32,694 bases of DNA from Rhodococcus phenolicus (GCF_001646785.1 NZ_LRRH01000003.1:24-32717), one strand, 5' to 3'; numbered from the stretch's first letter, positions 1-7,014 are shown. Notes: a model not told the origin generated them from the sequence alone. A program made the numbers and translations.

Positions 1-136
1 CATCTGGCGCTGCTGGAGATGAAAACGTGGGGGTGGTGTGGGTGTGGGTGCTGCGGCGTTGTGTGGTGGTGGGGGTCAGGGTGATGCGTTGATCGTGCGC
101 GTACCCAGGGCTTAGCACCCACGAAAACGGGACATC
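1..136. other. Unresolved G-rich left edge, no confident gene
   Basis: The plus strand is rich in G and T, with G-tracts at 29-33, 40-42, 46-48, 71-75 and 79-81. Plus-strand frame 1 is open from base 1 to a TGA near base 84 and would encode a Trp, Gly and Cys-rich tail, but it has no start inside the window and resembles no family I know. It could be the 3' end of a gene lying to the left or plain low-complexity intergenic DNA. I cannot decide. Confidence 0.3.
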
Positions 137-176
137 GCCGGACGGCGAAGCACCAGTGCGTGTCTCGCCGTCCGGC
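137..176 (-). terminator. Intrinsic-terminator-like hairpin after the 219-1073 gene
   Basis: GCCGGACGGCGA (137-148) pairs perfectly with TCGCCGTCCGGC (165-176), giving a 12-bp stem. The 16-nt loop contains a small GCAC/GTGC inner pairing. Reading the minus strand it lies about 42 nt after the stop of the 219-1073 gene and is followed within 7 nt by a TTTT run. This suits a factor-independent terminator for the SDR and CMD-like transcript. Confidence 0.7.
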
Positions 177-218
177 CCGGACTCCGTCCCGCGTCCACAT
201 CAGCACCACCGGCGCCGA

Positions 219-1073
219 TCAGCCGGGAGGTTCATGTTCGTCGTGCCGTTCCCGGAGTACGCGTGCCTTCTGTTCGGCGATCGCACTGCTCAGGTGGGTG
301 GCCTGCGCCCATCCCGAATAGGCGGCGAAATGCAGTGCCAGTTCATCCATTTCGTCGAAGGACAGGTCCCGGCTCTTCAGTGCGGCATAGACATGAGAGG
401 TGATCGGCGTGGGTGCGCCCTGGAACCCCACGCACGCCACGGTGATCAGGCGGCGTTCCTTCATGCCGAGTCCGGGCCGCACCCACATCTCACCGAACAC
501 GAAGTTGAGAATCCCCGCCCCCTGATACGGATTGTCCCGATCGGGCGCGAACGGCAGGCAATTGATTTCGCTGAACGCCGCCGCACCGTCTGCCAGCCGG
601 GCATCCGGGTCGCTGGCCGTGGTCAGCGGTAGGAGCGGCTCGGGTGGCGGAACCCCGATCCCGCGCTCCCGGTGGATCCGCTCCCACTGCCGGTCGACGA
701 CCCCGTTGAACTGCGATGCTTTCGGCCAGCCCGCGTAGACGGCGAAATGCAGGACTGTCTCCCGCATTTCCGTGATGGAGATGTCTCCGCTGTGCAGCGC
801 CGCATACACGTGCTCGGCCAGCGCTTCCTCGGCACCGGCGTCGGCCACACACGACAGCGTGACGAACCGGCGATCACGCCGGCTCAGTCCGGGCCGCGTC
901 CAGATCTCGCCGAACACGATGTCGATCAAACCGTTCGCCGTCACCGGACTCGGATCCGGCGGTGGGCCGACGGTCATGACTTCGCTGAACTCGCGCCGCC
1001 CGCGATTCGAGCGTTCGTGCGCTCCGGAATCCGTCGCGCTCGGGTTTTCGGTTCTCATGGGTTTCGCTTTCAT
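219..1073 (-). CDS. Double-domain carboxymuconolactone decarboxylase-like protein
   Basis: A 284-residue protein built from two copies of the carboxymuconolactone decarboxylase (CMD)/AhpD-like fold. Repeat 1 covers about residues 47-125 and repeat 2 about 186-265. Each carries FGEIW/FGEMW, a basic RR segment, HVYAAL and a closing LHFA-Y-GW motif. The CXXC redox pair of AhpD is absent, so peroxidase-type chemistry is unlikely. The family includes ring-opening lactone decarboxylases and many uncharacterised members, so the substrate is unknown. It follows the mycofactocin-type SDR by 63 nt on the same strand and is probably co-transcribed, acting on a related metabolite. No good Shine-Dalgarno precedes the ATG at 1073; the ATG at 1058 is an equally possible start. 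Confidence 0.82.
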   Translation of the reverse strand: MKAKPMRTENPSATDSGAHERSNRGRREFSEVMTVGPPPDPSPVTANGLIDIVFGEIWTRPGLSRRDRRFVTLSCVADAGAEEALAEHVYAALHSGDISITEMRETVLHFAVYAGWPKASQFNGVVDRQWERIHRERGIGVPPPEPLLPLTTASDPDARLADGAAAFSEINCLPFAPDRDNPYQGAGILNFVFGEMWVRPGLGMKERRLITVACVGFQGAPTPITSHVYAALKSRDLSFDEMDELALHFAAYSGWAQATHLSSAIAEQKARVLRERHDEHEPPG

Positions 1074-1136
1074 CGGAGAGTGGTCACGACGTCGGCCTCG
1101 AATTCCGTACCGGGAGAGGAGAGCCGCCCGGCAGGG

Positions 1137-1967
1137 TCACCGGACCATGAAGCCCGCGTCGAGCGCCCATTCGGTACCGGTGATGAACTTCGCCTCATCG
1201 GAGACGAGATAGGCCACTGCGTTGGCGACGTCCTCGGCCTCGAGCATCTGCAGCGGCAGCGCGTTCTGCATTCCCGAGATCGAATTCGACCCTCCTGCGG
1301 CGGCCTGTTCCATCAACTCGCGCATGGCGTCGTTCAGGGTCATGCCGCTGGCCACTCCGGTGGGATGAATGGTGTTCACGCGAATCCATTCGGGTGCAAG
1401 ATATCCCGCGAGTCCCTGCATCAATCCGACCAGTCCGCGCTTCGCGGCGGCGTAGGCGTTGCCGCTCGCGAGCAACGACGGTGATGCCTTCAACCCGGCG
1501 GTGGAACCGGTCATGACGATGGAGCCGCCACGGCCGCCGGCGCGCATTTCCGGCAGCGCCGCTCGCACGGTGTGATAGACGCCGGTCAGGTTGGTGTCGA
1601 TCACATCGTTCCAGTCGGCGAGGAAATCCTCCGATTCCGATCCCATCCGGATGATTCCTGCGTTGGCGATGATGATGTCGACCCTGCCGAATTCCCGGTA
1701 GCCCTCTTCGAATGCGGCACGCAGGCCGTGGTAGTCGCGTACGTCGGCCTTCCGCGCGACCATCTTTCGTCCCTGCGCTGCGACCAGATTCGCGGTCTCC
1801 CTCAGGTCGGCCTCGGTGGCATTGGGGTAGGTCATCGATGCGACATCCGCGCAGATGTCGATGCCGATGATGTCGACGCCCTCGCCGGCCAGCCGTACGG
1901 CGTGAGCACGGCCCTGGCCGCGTCCGGCGCCGGTGATGAACGCGACGCGGCCCTCCATTCCTGCCAT
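1137..1967 (-). CDS. Mycofactocin-coupled SDR family oxidoreductase
   Basis: A 276-residue short-chain dehydrogenase. The NAD-binding glycines (TGAGRGQG, residues 12-19), Ser155 and the YxxxK pair Tyr172/Lys176 are intact. After the second beta strand it has the extended segment typical of mycofactocin-associated SDRs: IDICADV, then a Tyr and an EADLRETANLV stretch before ADVRD at 74-78. Family members keep NADH tightly bound and pass electrons to the peptide-derived cofactor mycofactocin, usually while oxidising alcohols or carbinols. I start it at the ATG at 1967, because AGGAGGAG lies 7 nt upstream and the Rossmann motif then falls at the usual position. A longer frame opens further upstream but has no such site. 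It is divergent from a TetR gene and followed by the CMD-like gene. Mycofactocin dependence is inferred from family features. Confidence 0.88.
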   Translation of the reverse strand: MAGMEGRVAFITGAGRGQGRAHAVRLAGEGVDIIGIDICADVASMTYPNATEADLRETANLVAAQGRKMVARKADVRDYHGLRAAFEEGYREFGRVDIIIANAGIIRMGSESEDFLADWNDVIDTNLTGVYHTVRAALPEMRAGGRGGSIVMTGSTAGLKASPSLLASGNAYAAAKRGLVGLMQGLAGYLAPEWIRVNTIHPTGVASGMTLNDAMRELMEQAAAGGSNSISGMQNALPLQMLEAEDVANAVAYLVSDEAKFITGTEWALDAGFMVR

Positions 1968-2089
1968 GACTGCTCTCCTCCTGGATGTTCCCGGGTGATG
2001 TCCTGTGGCCGAACTCCCACGGTCCGCTCCGCTTTCTTCGAGAGGAAAGTGGCCCGCGACCACTCGTGTGATTCACCCGAGGTCTGAAA

Positions 2090-2147
2090 GATAATGTGAT
2101 GGACTGAACTGTAAGGCATAGGACTTAACCCTGTCCAGGGTGGTTTG
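2090..2147 (+). promoter_or_regulatory. Divergent control region of SDR and tetR with 20-bp-spaced direct repeat
   Basis: The 180 bp between the divergent SDR (start 1967) and tetR (start 2148) contain GGACTGAAC at 2101-2109 and GGACTTAAC at 2121-2129. The spacing is exactly 20 bp, about two helical turns. A GATAAT sequence at 2090-2095 could be a -10 element. The second repeat is followed by CTGTCC, giving a loose GGAC...GTCC inverted pair. These are reasonable operator candidates for the adjacent TetR protein, but binding is an inference. Confidence 0.4.
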
Positions 2148-2834
2148 ATGAACGCCATGACCGAATCGATGCCCTCTGTCGGTCGTTCCGCGAAGCAGGA
2201 ACTGGTCCTCACCGCGGAACGCCTCTACGCACGACACGGGCTCGACGGCGTCCCCTTGCGCCGGATCGGCGTCGAGGCGGGGATGGCCAACAAATCGGCC
2301 GTCCAATACCACTTCGGCTCCAAGCAGGGACTCATCGACGCCATCCTGATCAATCGGGTCGAAGACCTGACGCGTCGCCGGTCCCTGCTCGAAGCCAGGC
2401 TTCCCGCAACAGACCTGCGTTCCGTCGTCGAGGCGCACCAACTACCTCTGATCGAGCTCGCCGAGGACGAGGACTGCTACTACCTGCCGTTCCTCGAGCA
2501 GCTCGTGCGGGAGATGCACCCCCTGGACAAATTGCCGCAGACGCACCGCGAATCCGAGCGCGCCTACTACGCCCGCGTCGGCGCGCTCATCGCCGACGTG
2601 CCGCAACCTCTGCGGGACATCCGCATCCATCAGGCCTCGTCGACCTGCCTGCACCTGAGCGCCGACCGCCACCGCAGGCGAATGCTCGGCGTGAATGTCA
2701 CCCCGTTTGCACTGCACGTCAGTCAACTGCTCGACACTCTGGTCGCCCAGCTGTCGGCTCCCCCTTCCCCGGAAACACTGGCCACCCTGGAATCCGCGCC
2801 CACCGCCACGCCTGCGCTCCCCGCGCTGCCGTAG
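2148..2834 (+). CDS. TetR/AcrR family transcriptional regulator
   Basis: A protein of about 228 residues with an N-terminal TetR helix-turn-helix: LTAERLYARHG, RRIGVEAGMANKSAVQYHFGSKQGLIDAIL at about residues 22-68. The C-terminal ligand and dimerisation domain is unlike any I can name, and its tail (after about residue 205) is rich in Pro, Ala and Thr. An AGGGTGG sequence lies 4 nt before the ATG at 2148; a TTG at 2145 or ATG at 2157 are alternatives. It is divergent from the mycofactocin-type SDR and CMD-like pair and probably represses them in a ligand-dependent way, as local TetR regulators usually do. The effector cannot be read from the sequence. Confidence 0.87.
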   Translation: MNAMTESMPSVGRSAKQELVLTAERLYARHGLDGVPLRRIGVEAGMANKSAVQYHFGSKQGLIDAILINRVEDLTRRRSLLEARLPATDLRSVVEAHQLPLIELAEDEDCYYLPFLEQLVREMHPLDKLPQTHRESERAYYARVGALIADVPQPLRDIRIHQASSTCLHLSADRHRRRMLGVNVTPFALHVSQLLDTLVAQLSAPPSPETLATLESAPTATPALPALP

Positions 2835-2854
2835 GACACGACGCGACGCCGGGT

Positions 2855-2870
2855 GCCCGACGCTCGGGGC
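2855..2870 (+). terminator. Weak hairpin after tetR
   Basis: CCCGA (2856-2860) and TCGGG (2864-2868) form a short GC-rich stem with a 3-nt loop between the tetR stop and the ROK gene. There is no U-run. It may contribute to termination but is not strong. Confidence 0.25.
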
Positions 2871-2909
2871 TGTGCTCCGCCTCCGGTCGATCGCGCTTAC
2901 CGTTGACCC

Positions 2910-4103
2910 ATGACCCGAACGACCCGATCGCTCGCCCCTGCGACCGCAGGTGACGTGTTCGCGCTGGTACGCGCCGGCACCGCGACCACTCGCAGCGAGA
3001 TCGGCCAGCTCACCGGTCTGTCGCGTACCGCGGTTGCGTCCCGGGTCTCGTCGTTGCAGGCGCTCGGACTGGTCGTCGAATGCGAGGAGGGCCCGTCCAC
3101 CGGCGGCCGTCCGCCGGCGACCCTGACGTTCGGGGTCGATGCGGGCATCGTCCTCGTCGCCGCGATCGGCCGCAGCCGTACCCAGCTCGCAGTCTGCGAC
3201 CTGGCCGGTGGTCTGCTGTGCACCGACGACGTGGAACAGGAGATCGGCAACGACCCCGACGAACTGATGCCCCTCGTCGCCGCGCGCCTCGGAACGTTGC
3301 GCGACACCCTCGGTCCCGGCTGTCCGGGCACCGTCGGGATCGGCGTCGCGCTTCCGGGCACCGTCGACGTCGATCGCGGGTGCAGCCTGCACTCGCCGAC
3401 GATGGCCGGGTGGGACGGGGTTCCGCTGCAACCGTATTTCGCCGCACTCGGAGACGTTCCGATCTTCGTCGACAACGATGCGAACGCGATGGTCCTGGCC
3501 GAACGGTTCGGCGAGCGCCGCCGGTTCCGGGACATGCTGCTCATCAAGGCGTCCACCGGGCTGCGCGCCGGCATCGTCTCCGGCGGTGTGCTGCAGCGCG
3601 GGGCGGTGGGCGCGGTCGGCGAAATCGGGCACACGAAGATCGCGGCGGCGCGCGACGTGGTCTGCCGGTGCGGCAACATCGGCTGTGTCGAGGCGGTGGC
3701 CGGCGGTTGGGCGCTGGTGCGCGACCTCGAGGCGCTCGGCCGCGACATCACACACATCCGCGATGTCGTCGAACTCGCCGGTTCCGGGGACAGCGAGGCG
3801 CGTCGGCTGATCCGCGACAGCGGCCGGCGGATCGGTGAAGTGGTCGCCGGGGCCGTCAACCTCCTCGACCCCGAGGTGCTCGTCGTCGGCGGCGACATGG
3901 CCGGTGCCTACGATGTGTTCGTCGCGGGACTTCGGGAAACCTTGTACGGCAATGCGATCGCGACCGCGACGCAGACACTGCAGATTCTGCCGTGGGCACA
4001 CGGCGACCGGTCCGGCATGATCGGTTGCGCCTCCATGACCCTGGATCAGGTGCTCAGCGTGCGGGCCGTCGACGGGATGGTCGCCGACCTCGTCCGCCGC
4101 TGA
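2910..4103 (+). CDS. ROK family transcriptional regulator (NagC/XylR type)
   Basis: A 397-residue protein with an N-terminal winged helix-turn-helix (about residues 15-60, SEIGQLTGLSRTAVASRVSSL) joined to an actin-like ROK domain (about 75-390). The ROK zinc motif CRCGNIGC (252-259) with GEIGH (238-241) is complete, and the catalytic-type Asp in VDNDAN (Asp190) is present. The first phosphate loop, normally DIGGT, reads DAGIV. The second, normally GTGIGAG, reads STGLRAG. It is therefore more likely a sugar- or sugar-phosphate-sensing regulator than an active kinase. There is no Shine-Dalgarno; TACCGT at 2898-2903 lies 6 nt before the ATG, a spacing typical of leaderless actinobacterial mRNAs. 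No sugar genes are adjacent, so its targets are unknown. Confidence 0.85.
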   Translation: MTRTTRSLAPATAGDVFALVRAGTATTRSEIGQLTGLSRTAVASRVSSLQALGLVVECEEGPSTGGRPPATLTFGVDAGIVLVAAIGRSRTQLAVCDLAGGLLCTDDVEQEIGNDPDELMPLVAARLGTLRDTLGPGCPGTVGIGVALPGTVDVDRGCSLHSPTMAGWDGVPLQPYFAALGDVPIFVDNDANAMVLAERFGERRRFRDMLLIKASTGLRAGIVSGGVLQRGAVGAVGEIGHTKIAAARDVVCRCGNIGCVEAVAGGWALVRDLEALGRDITHIRDVVELAGSGDSEARRLIRDSGRRIGEVVAGAVNLLDPEVLVVGGDMAGAYDVFVAGLRETLYGNAIATATQTLQILPWAHGDRSGMIGCASMTLDQVLSVRAVDGMVADLVRR

Positions 4104-4119
4104 TCCTTCTGTCGCCTGT

Positions 4120-4140
4120 GGGTGAGGCGAACCTTCACCC
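4120..4140. terminator. Short hairpin between convergent genes
   Basis: GGGTGA (4120-4125) can pair with TCACCC (4135-4140) across a 9-nt loop. It lies in the 31-bp gap between the convergent ROK gene and the DUF1992 gene and overlaps the stop codon of the latter. It is weak, but I see no other terminator here. Confidence 0.3.
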
Positions 4141-4542
4141 CGGAGCGCGGCGATCCGTGCGCCACCGGCGGACGGTGTCGTCGGCATCGACGAGGTGCAG
4201 CGGCACGGGCAGCCGGTCGGGTGCGCGCAGGCAGTCGACGATGCGCCGGTTCAGTTCCGCGACGATCTCGCGGACACCGTCCTCGGTCGGGATGTCCCGC
4301 ACGACGTCCGGCAGCCTCTCGACCTCTTTGCGCAGTTGCAACGGGGGCGGTAGCAGCGACTCCGTGGACAATCCTTCCCGGCGCAGATAGCTCTTGACCC
4401 ACCACAGCTCGTCGTCGCCGTGGTCGGGGATCGGTTTGCCCGCGCCGGGCAGATTGTCGAAATCGCCGCGTTCCTGCGCGACGCGGATCTGCCGTTCGAC
4501 CCACGACTCGAAGGTGACGTCCGGACGCTTGCGTTCGGTCAT
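4135..4542 (-). CDS. DUF1992 (DnaJ-homologue subfamily C member 28-like) protein
   Basis: A 135-residue protein matching the conserved domain found in DNAJC28-type proteins (DUF1992). The core, residues 10-85, includes FESWVERQIRVAQERGDFDNLPGAGKP, then WWVKSYLRREGLS and LLPPPLQLRKEVERL. There is no J-domain. No signal peptide or membrane segment is visible, so it should be cytoplasmic. The molecular role of the domain is not established. It is the last gene of a probable marR, GNAT, DUF1992 transcript, 39 nt after the GNAT gene. Confidence 0.85.
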   Translation of the reverse strand: MTERKRPDVTFESWVERQIRVAQERGDFDNLPGAGKPIPDHGDDELWWVKSYLRREGLSTESLLPPPLQLRKEVERLPDVVRDIPTEDGVREIVAELNRRIVDCLRAPDRLPVPLHLVDADDTVRRWRTDRRAPG

Positions 4543-4581
4543 GACGCCATTGTCCGCGCGCGACTGCCCGCGCGTGCAGGG

Positions 4582-4872
4582 TCAGTCGGCGATGTCCTGG
4601 TACTCGGGGTGCTTCTCGATGTACGAGTGGACGAACGGGCAGATGGGAACGATCCGCTTGCCGCGCTCGCGCACATCGTCGAGTGCGAAGCGCACGAGCC
4701 TGCCGGACAGGCCCTGACCCGAGTAGGCGCCGTCGACCTCGGTGTGGTCGAACACGAGCTGGACGTCGCCGTCCGGGTGGTACTGGGTGTAGCCGATGAC
4801 GGTGTCGCCGTCGCGGAGTTCGTACCGCTGCAGGTCCTCGTTGTGGACGACGTTCACGGGTGAGTCGCTCAT
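4582..4872 (-). CDS. Small GNAT-like N-acetyltransferase (PF14542-type)
   Basis: A 96-residue, single-domain protein of the small GCN5-related group (YidJ/GTLF3B-like). It opens with short strands (RYELRDGDTVIGYTQYH), then has VFDHTEVDGAYSGQGLSGRLVRFALDDVRERG, where the G-Q-G-L-S-G loop would hold the CoA pyrophosphate. It ends in the family signature PICPFVHSYIEKHPEY. Members are thought to acetylate small molecules or proteins, but no substrate is known. GAGGAAAAA directly precedes the ATG at 4872. It lies 8 nt after the marR stop on the same strand, so the two are almost certainly co-transcribed and the MarR protein probably controls it. Confidence 0.88.
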   Translation of the reverse strand: MSDSPVNVVHNEDLQRYELRDGDTVIGYTQYHPDGDVQLVFDHTEVDGAYSGQGLSGRLVRFALDDVRERGKRIVPICPFVHSYIEKHPEYQDIAD

Positions 4873-4880
4873 TTTTTCCT

Positions 4881-5342
4881 CTAGCCGTTTCCGAGCAGGT
4901 GCGTGCGCATCGCGGCGAAGGATTCGCCGAATCGCGCGACGTCCTCCTCGCTGAGCAGGTCGAACATACTCGAACGCACCGCTTCGACGTGGCCGGGGCT
5001 GGCTTCGGCGAGCTTGGTGGCGCCTTCGTCGGTGAGTTCGGCGAGGGTGCCGCGCTTGTCCTCGGGGCATTCGACGCGGCGGACCCAGCCTGCGTCGACC
5101 AGACGCGTGATCGCGCGCGTGGCCCCGCTGCGCGTCGTGACGACGACGTCGGCCAGGGCGCTCATGCGCATGCGCCGTCCGGGCGCCTCCGAGAGGGCGA
5201 CGAGCAGTTCGAAGTCGGTGAGCGAGATCTTGGAATCTCGGGTGAGTTGCCGGTCGAGGGCCGCCATGAGCAGCCGCGTGGCGTCGAGGTAGGCGCGCCA
5301 CGCGTGCTGCTCGGCGTCGTCGAGCCACCGCGGTGAGTCCAT
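4881..5342 (-). CDS. MarR family transcriptional regulator
   Basis: A 153-residue MarR-type winged-helix repressor. The recognition helix region is MSALADVVVTTRSGATRAITRLVDAGWVRR (about residues 60-90), followed by the wing CPEDKRGTLAELTDEG. Flanking helices form the usual dimerisation domain. It heads a three-gene unit with the GNAT and DUF1992 genes. The ATG at 5342 has no Shine-Dalgarno, but a TATCCT -10 element ends 6 nt upstream of it, so the message is probably leaderless and starts at the ATG. An inverted repeat over the -35 element suggests autoregulation. The ligand is unknown. Confidence 0.9.
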   Translation of the reverse strand: MDSPRWLDDAEQHAWRAYLDATRLLMAALDRQLTRDSKISLTDFELLVALSEAPGRRMRMSALADVVVTTRSGATRAITRLVDAGWVRRVECPEDKRGTLAELTDEGATKLAEASPGHVEAVRSSMFDLLSEEDVARFGESFAAMRTHLLGNG

Positions 5343-5348
5343 ACGGCC

Positions 5349-5377
5349 AGGATACGCGATGTGGTTGCGTCGTCAAC
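5349..5377 (-). promoter_or_regulatory. Leaderless promoter and candidate operator of marR
   Basis: Reading the minus strand, TTGACG (5376-5371), a 16-nt spacer and TATCCT (5354-5349) stand 6 nt before the marR ATG. This gives a consensus-like promoter whose start point would coincide with the start codon. On the plus strand GTTGCGTCGTCAAC (5364-5377) is an inverted repeat (GTTG/CAAC) covering the -35 box, a plausible site for MarR autorepression. Confidence 0.6.
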
Positions 5378-5399
5378 GACTGTGGCGGCCCCCGGTCGG

Positions 5400-5876
5400 C
5401 TACTCCGGTGGGGAGACGTGCACGGAGATGTACAGCGGCTCGCCCAGCTGTTCGAGGAGCCCGAGCTGGGTCTCCAGGTAGTCGATGTGTTCTTCCTCCT
5501 CGGCGAGGATGGACTCGAAGATGTTCGCCGAGGTGATGTCGCTGACCGAGCGCATATACTCGGCGCCCTTCCTCAGGCGATCACGGGCCTCGATCTCCAC
5601 CTGCATGTCGGCCTCGAACATCTCCTTGATGGTCTGTCCGATGCGGATCGAGCCGAGCCGTTGATAGTTGGGCAGGCCGTCGAGGAACAGGATGCGGTCG
5701 GTCAGGGTCTCGGCGTGACGCATCTCCTCGAAGGATTCGGCTCGCGTGTGTGACGCGAGCTTCGCCCAGCCGAGGTTGTCCTGCATTTTCGAGTGCAGGA
5801 AATACTGATTGATCGCGGTGAGTTCGGCAGTCAACTGCTCGTTGAGGAACTCCAGGACTTTCTTGTCGCCCTTCAT
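5400..5876 (-). CDS. bfr: Bacterioferritin
   Basis: A 158-residue haem-containing ferritin that would form a 24-mer iron-storage shell in the cytoplasm. It begins MKGDKKVLEFLN as bacterioferritins do. All ferroxidase ligands fall at their Escherichia coli positions: Glu18, Glu51, His54, Glu94, Glu127 and His130. The haem ligand Met52 is present (FEEMRHAE). The start is fixed by GGGAGGTG ending 4 nt before the ATG at 5876. It lies 49 nt downstream of the gene for its ferredoxin partner and probably shares its iron- and CRP-type control, although a separate promoter in the 49-nt gap cannot be excluded. Length is normal for the family. Confidence 0.96.
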   Translation of the reverse strand: MKGDKKVLEFLNEQLTAELTAINQYFLHSKMQDNLGWAKLASHTRAESFEEMRHAETLTDRILFLDGLPNYQRLGSIRIGQTIKEMFEADMQVEIEARDRLRKGAEYMRSVSDITSANIFESILAEEEEHIDYLETQLGLLEQLGEPLYISVHVSPPE

Positions 5877-5925
5877 GGCACCTCCCGGGGTGGAACCATC
5901 GAGTTCACCGCCGGGTAGGGGCTGG

Positions 5926-6120
5926 CTACACGGCGGTCTCGAGTTCGATGTTCTCATTCCGGCGGGAAGCTCGCAGGATCGCGGAGATATTGCGTACGCA
6001 ACCGCCGCAGTCGGTTCCGGCCCGGCATGCCGCGCTGATTTCCCGGGTGCAGCGCGCGCCGGCAGCGATCTCAGCCTCGATGTGATTGTGGGTGAGAGCG
6101 TGGCAGCTGCAGACGTACAT
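5926..6120 (-). CDS. bfd: Bacterioferritin-associated ferredoxin
   Basis: A 64-residue [2Fe-2S] protein that in characterised systems binds bacterioferritin and reduces its iron core so that Fe2+ can leave. The four cluster cysteines are Cys4, Cys6, Cys38 and Cys41 (MYVCSCHA and TDCGGCV), the same numbers as in E. coli Bfd. This supports the ATG at 6120 over a TTG four codons upstream, although neither has a clear Shine-Dalgarno. The gene is immediately upstream of bfr and behind putative IdeR and CRP sites, so storage and release appear to be set by iron and cAMP signals. Confidence 0.93.
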   Translation of the reverse strand: MYVCSCHALTHNHIEAEIAAGARCTREISAACRAGTDCGGCVRNISAILRASRRNENIELETAV

Positions 6121-6148
6121 GCGGACGACCAATCTGGAGCGATGTTAC

Positions 6149-6167
6149 TTAGGTTGTCCAAACCTTA
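6149..6167 (-). promoter_or_regulatory. IdeR/DtxR-type iron box upstream of bfd-bfr
   Basis: TTAGGTTGTCCAAACCTTA matches 14 of 19 bases of the IdeR/DtxR consensus TTAGGTTAGGCTAACCTAA and keeps both half-sites. It lies 29-47 nt upstream of the bfd ATG. On the minus strand it includes TAAGGT (6167-6162), a possible -10 element, so bound IdeR-Fe(II) would block this promoter. Recognition by IdeR is inferred from the match. Confidence 0.75.
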
Positions 6168-6189
6168 CCGCAGTAAGGGCTGGCTATCC

Positions 6190-6205
6190 TGTGATCGTAA
6201 TCACA
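6190..6205. promoter_or_regulatory. CRP-type site TGTGA-N6-TCACA upstream of bfd-bfr
   Basis: TGTGATCGTAATCACA is a perfect TGTGA-N6-TCACA palindrome with 6-bp arms, the consensus for cAMP receptor proteins including the mycobacterial one. Its centre is about 39 bp upstream of the centre of the iron box. If TAAGGT at 6167-6162 is the -10 element, the site is centred near -42, the class II activating position. No plus-strand gene starts nearby, so bfd is the natural target. Confidence 0.65.
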
Positions 6206-6255
6206 TCGCGACTAAAGCGGGTAGGGGCAATGCCCGGTCCTCGCCCGGGGGGTCG

Positions 6256-7014
6256 TCAGAACTGTTGCTGCTGTTGCAGTTGCGACGACACGGCATGATT
6301 GATCCGTTGCAGGCCGCTGCTGGTCAGTCCCGGCAACTGTCCTTCGATCACCCGGACCACCGAACTGTCGTCGATCACCTTCTCGCTGGACTGGATGAGC
6401 ACCGTCCCGGCTCCGGTGAAATCGAACTGCCGCTCCTCCCCGGACTGCACGCCGAACATGCGCGCTCCGGCCGCGACGTACCCGGTGATCCAGGATTCGT
6501 CGAAGTGGTGACTCGGCGAGGGGCAGTCCGCCCAGCCCACCAGGGCCTCGGGATCCACCCGCAGCGGCGGTTCCGCGAAGATCACCGGGCCGTTCGACGA
6601 CGCCAGGAACTTCCCGGTGCCGATCAACGTGAGGAAGCCCGGCACGATCGACTGGTTCAACGACAATCCGGGCTCGAACGCCAGCAGGTTCGCGGCCCGG
6701 ATGGTCAGGTTTCCGTCGTCGAGGTCGTAGGAATTGATGTCGTAGCCGCGATCGCCGAGGATCAGCTTCCCGTAGCCCTCGGCGACCACGTAGTCGCCCA
6801 GGTGCAACGGTGCGGAGAACTGCTGGGCCACCATGTGCAGCAGCTGACCCTGTAGCCCGTGGGTGAGCGCGGTGAACTGGATCTGCCCGTAGTAGGCGAT
6901 CATCGCGCCCTTCGACAGGAACCACGGGCTCTGCAGGTCGATGCAGTACGCGTAGCCGTTGCCGGGCACGTTGTCGTTGCCGACGAGATGTGACGGATTC
7001 AGTACGACACTCAC
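6256..7014 (-). CDS. AIM24 family protein, third of three tandem copies
   Basis: A 252-residue AIM24 (TRAP-like beta-prism) protein. The family signature is visible as SKGAMIAYYGQIQF near the N terminus, LHLGDYVVAEGYGKLILGD in the middle and ESWITGYVAAGARMFGVQSGEERQFDFTGAGTVLIQSSE in the C-terminal half. It ends in a short Gln-rich tail (QLQQQQQF). The GTG at 7014 overlaps the stop of the preceding AIM24 gene in a GTGA arrangement, so translation is coupled. Fungal AIM24 is mitochondrial, but the bacterial role is not established. No signal peptide is visible. Confidence 0.85.
   Translation of the reverse strand: MSVVLNPSHLVGNDNVPGNGYAYCIDLQSPWFLSKGAMIAYYGQIQFTALTHGLQGQLLHMVAQQFSAPLHLGDYVVAEGYGKLILGDRGYDINSYDLDDGNLTIRAANLLAFEPGLSLNQSIVPGFLTLIGTGKFLASSNGPVIFAEPPLRVDPEALVGWADCPSPSHHFDESWITGYVAAGARMFGVQSGEERQFDFTGAGTVLIQSSEKVIDDSSVVRVIEGQLPGLTSSGLQRINHAVSSQLQQQQQF

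Noticed and set aside
29-81. A G-quadruplex at the left edge
   Set aside because: There are five G-tracts, but the loop between the third and fourth is about 22 nt, beyond the usual limit of 7, so the strict motif is not met.
2442-4187. A 581-codon minus-strand frame across tetR and the ROK gene
   Set aside because: It lies opposite two genes with recognisable domains and has no ribosome site or known motif, so it is a codon-bias shadow.
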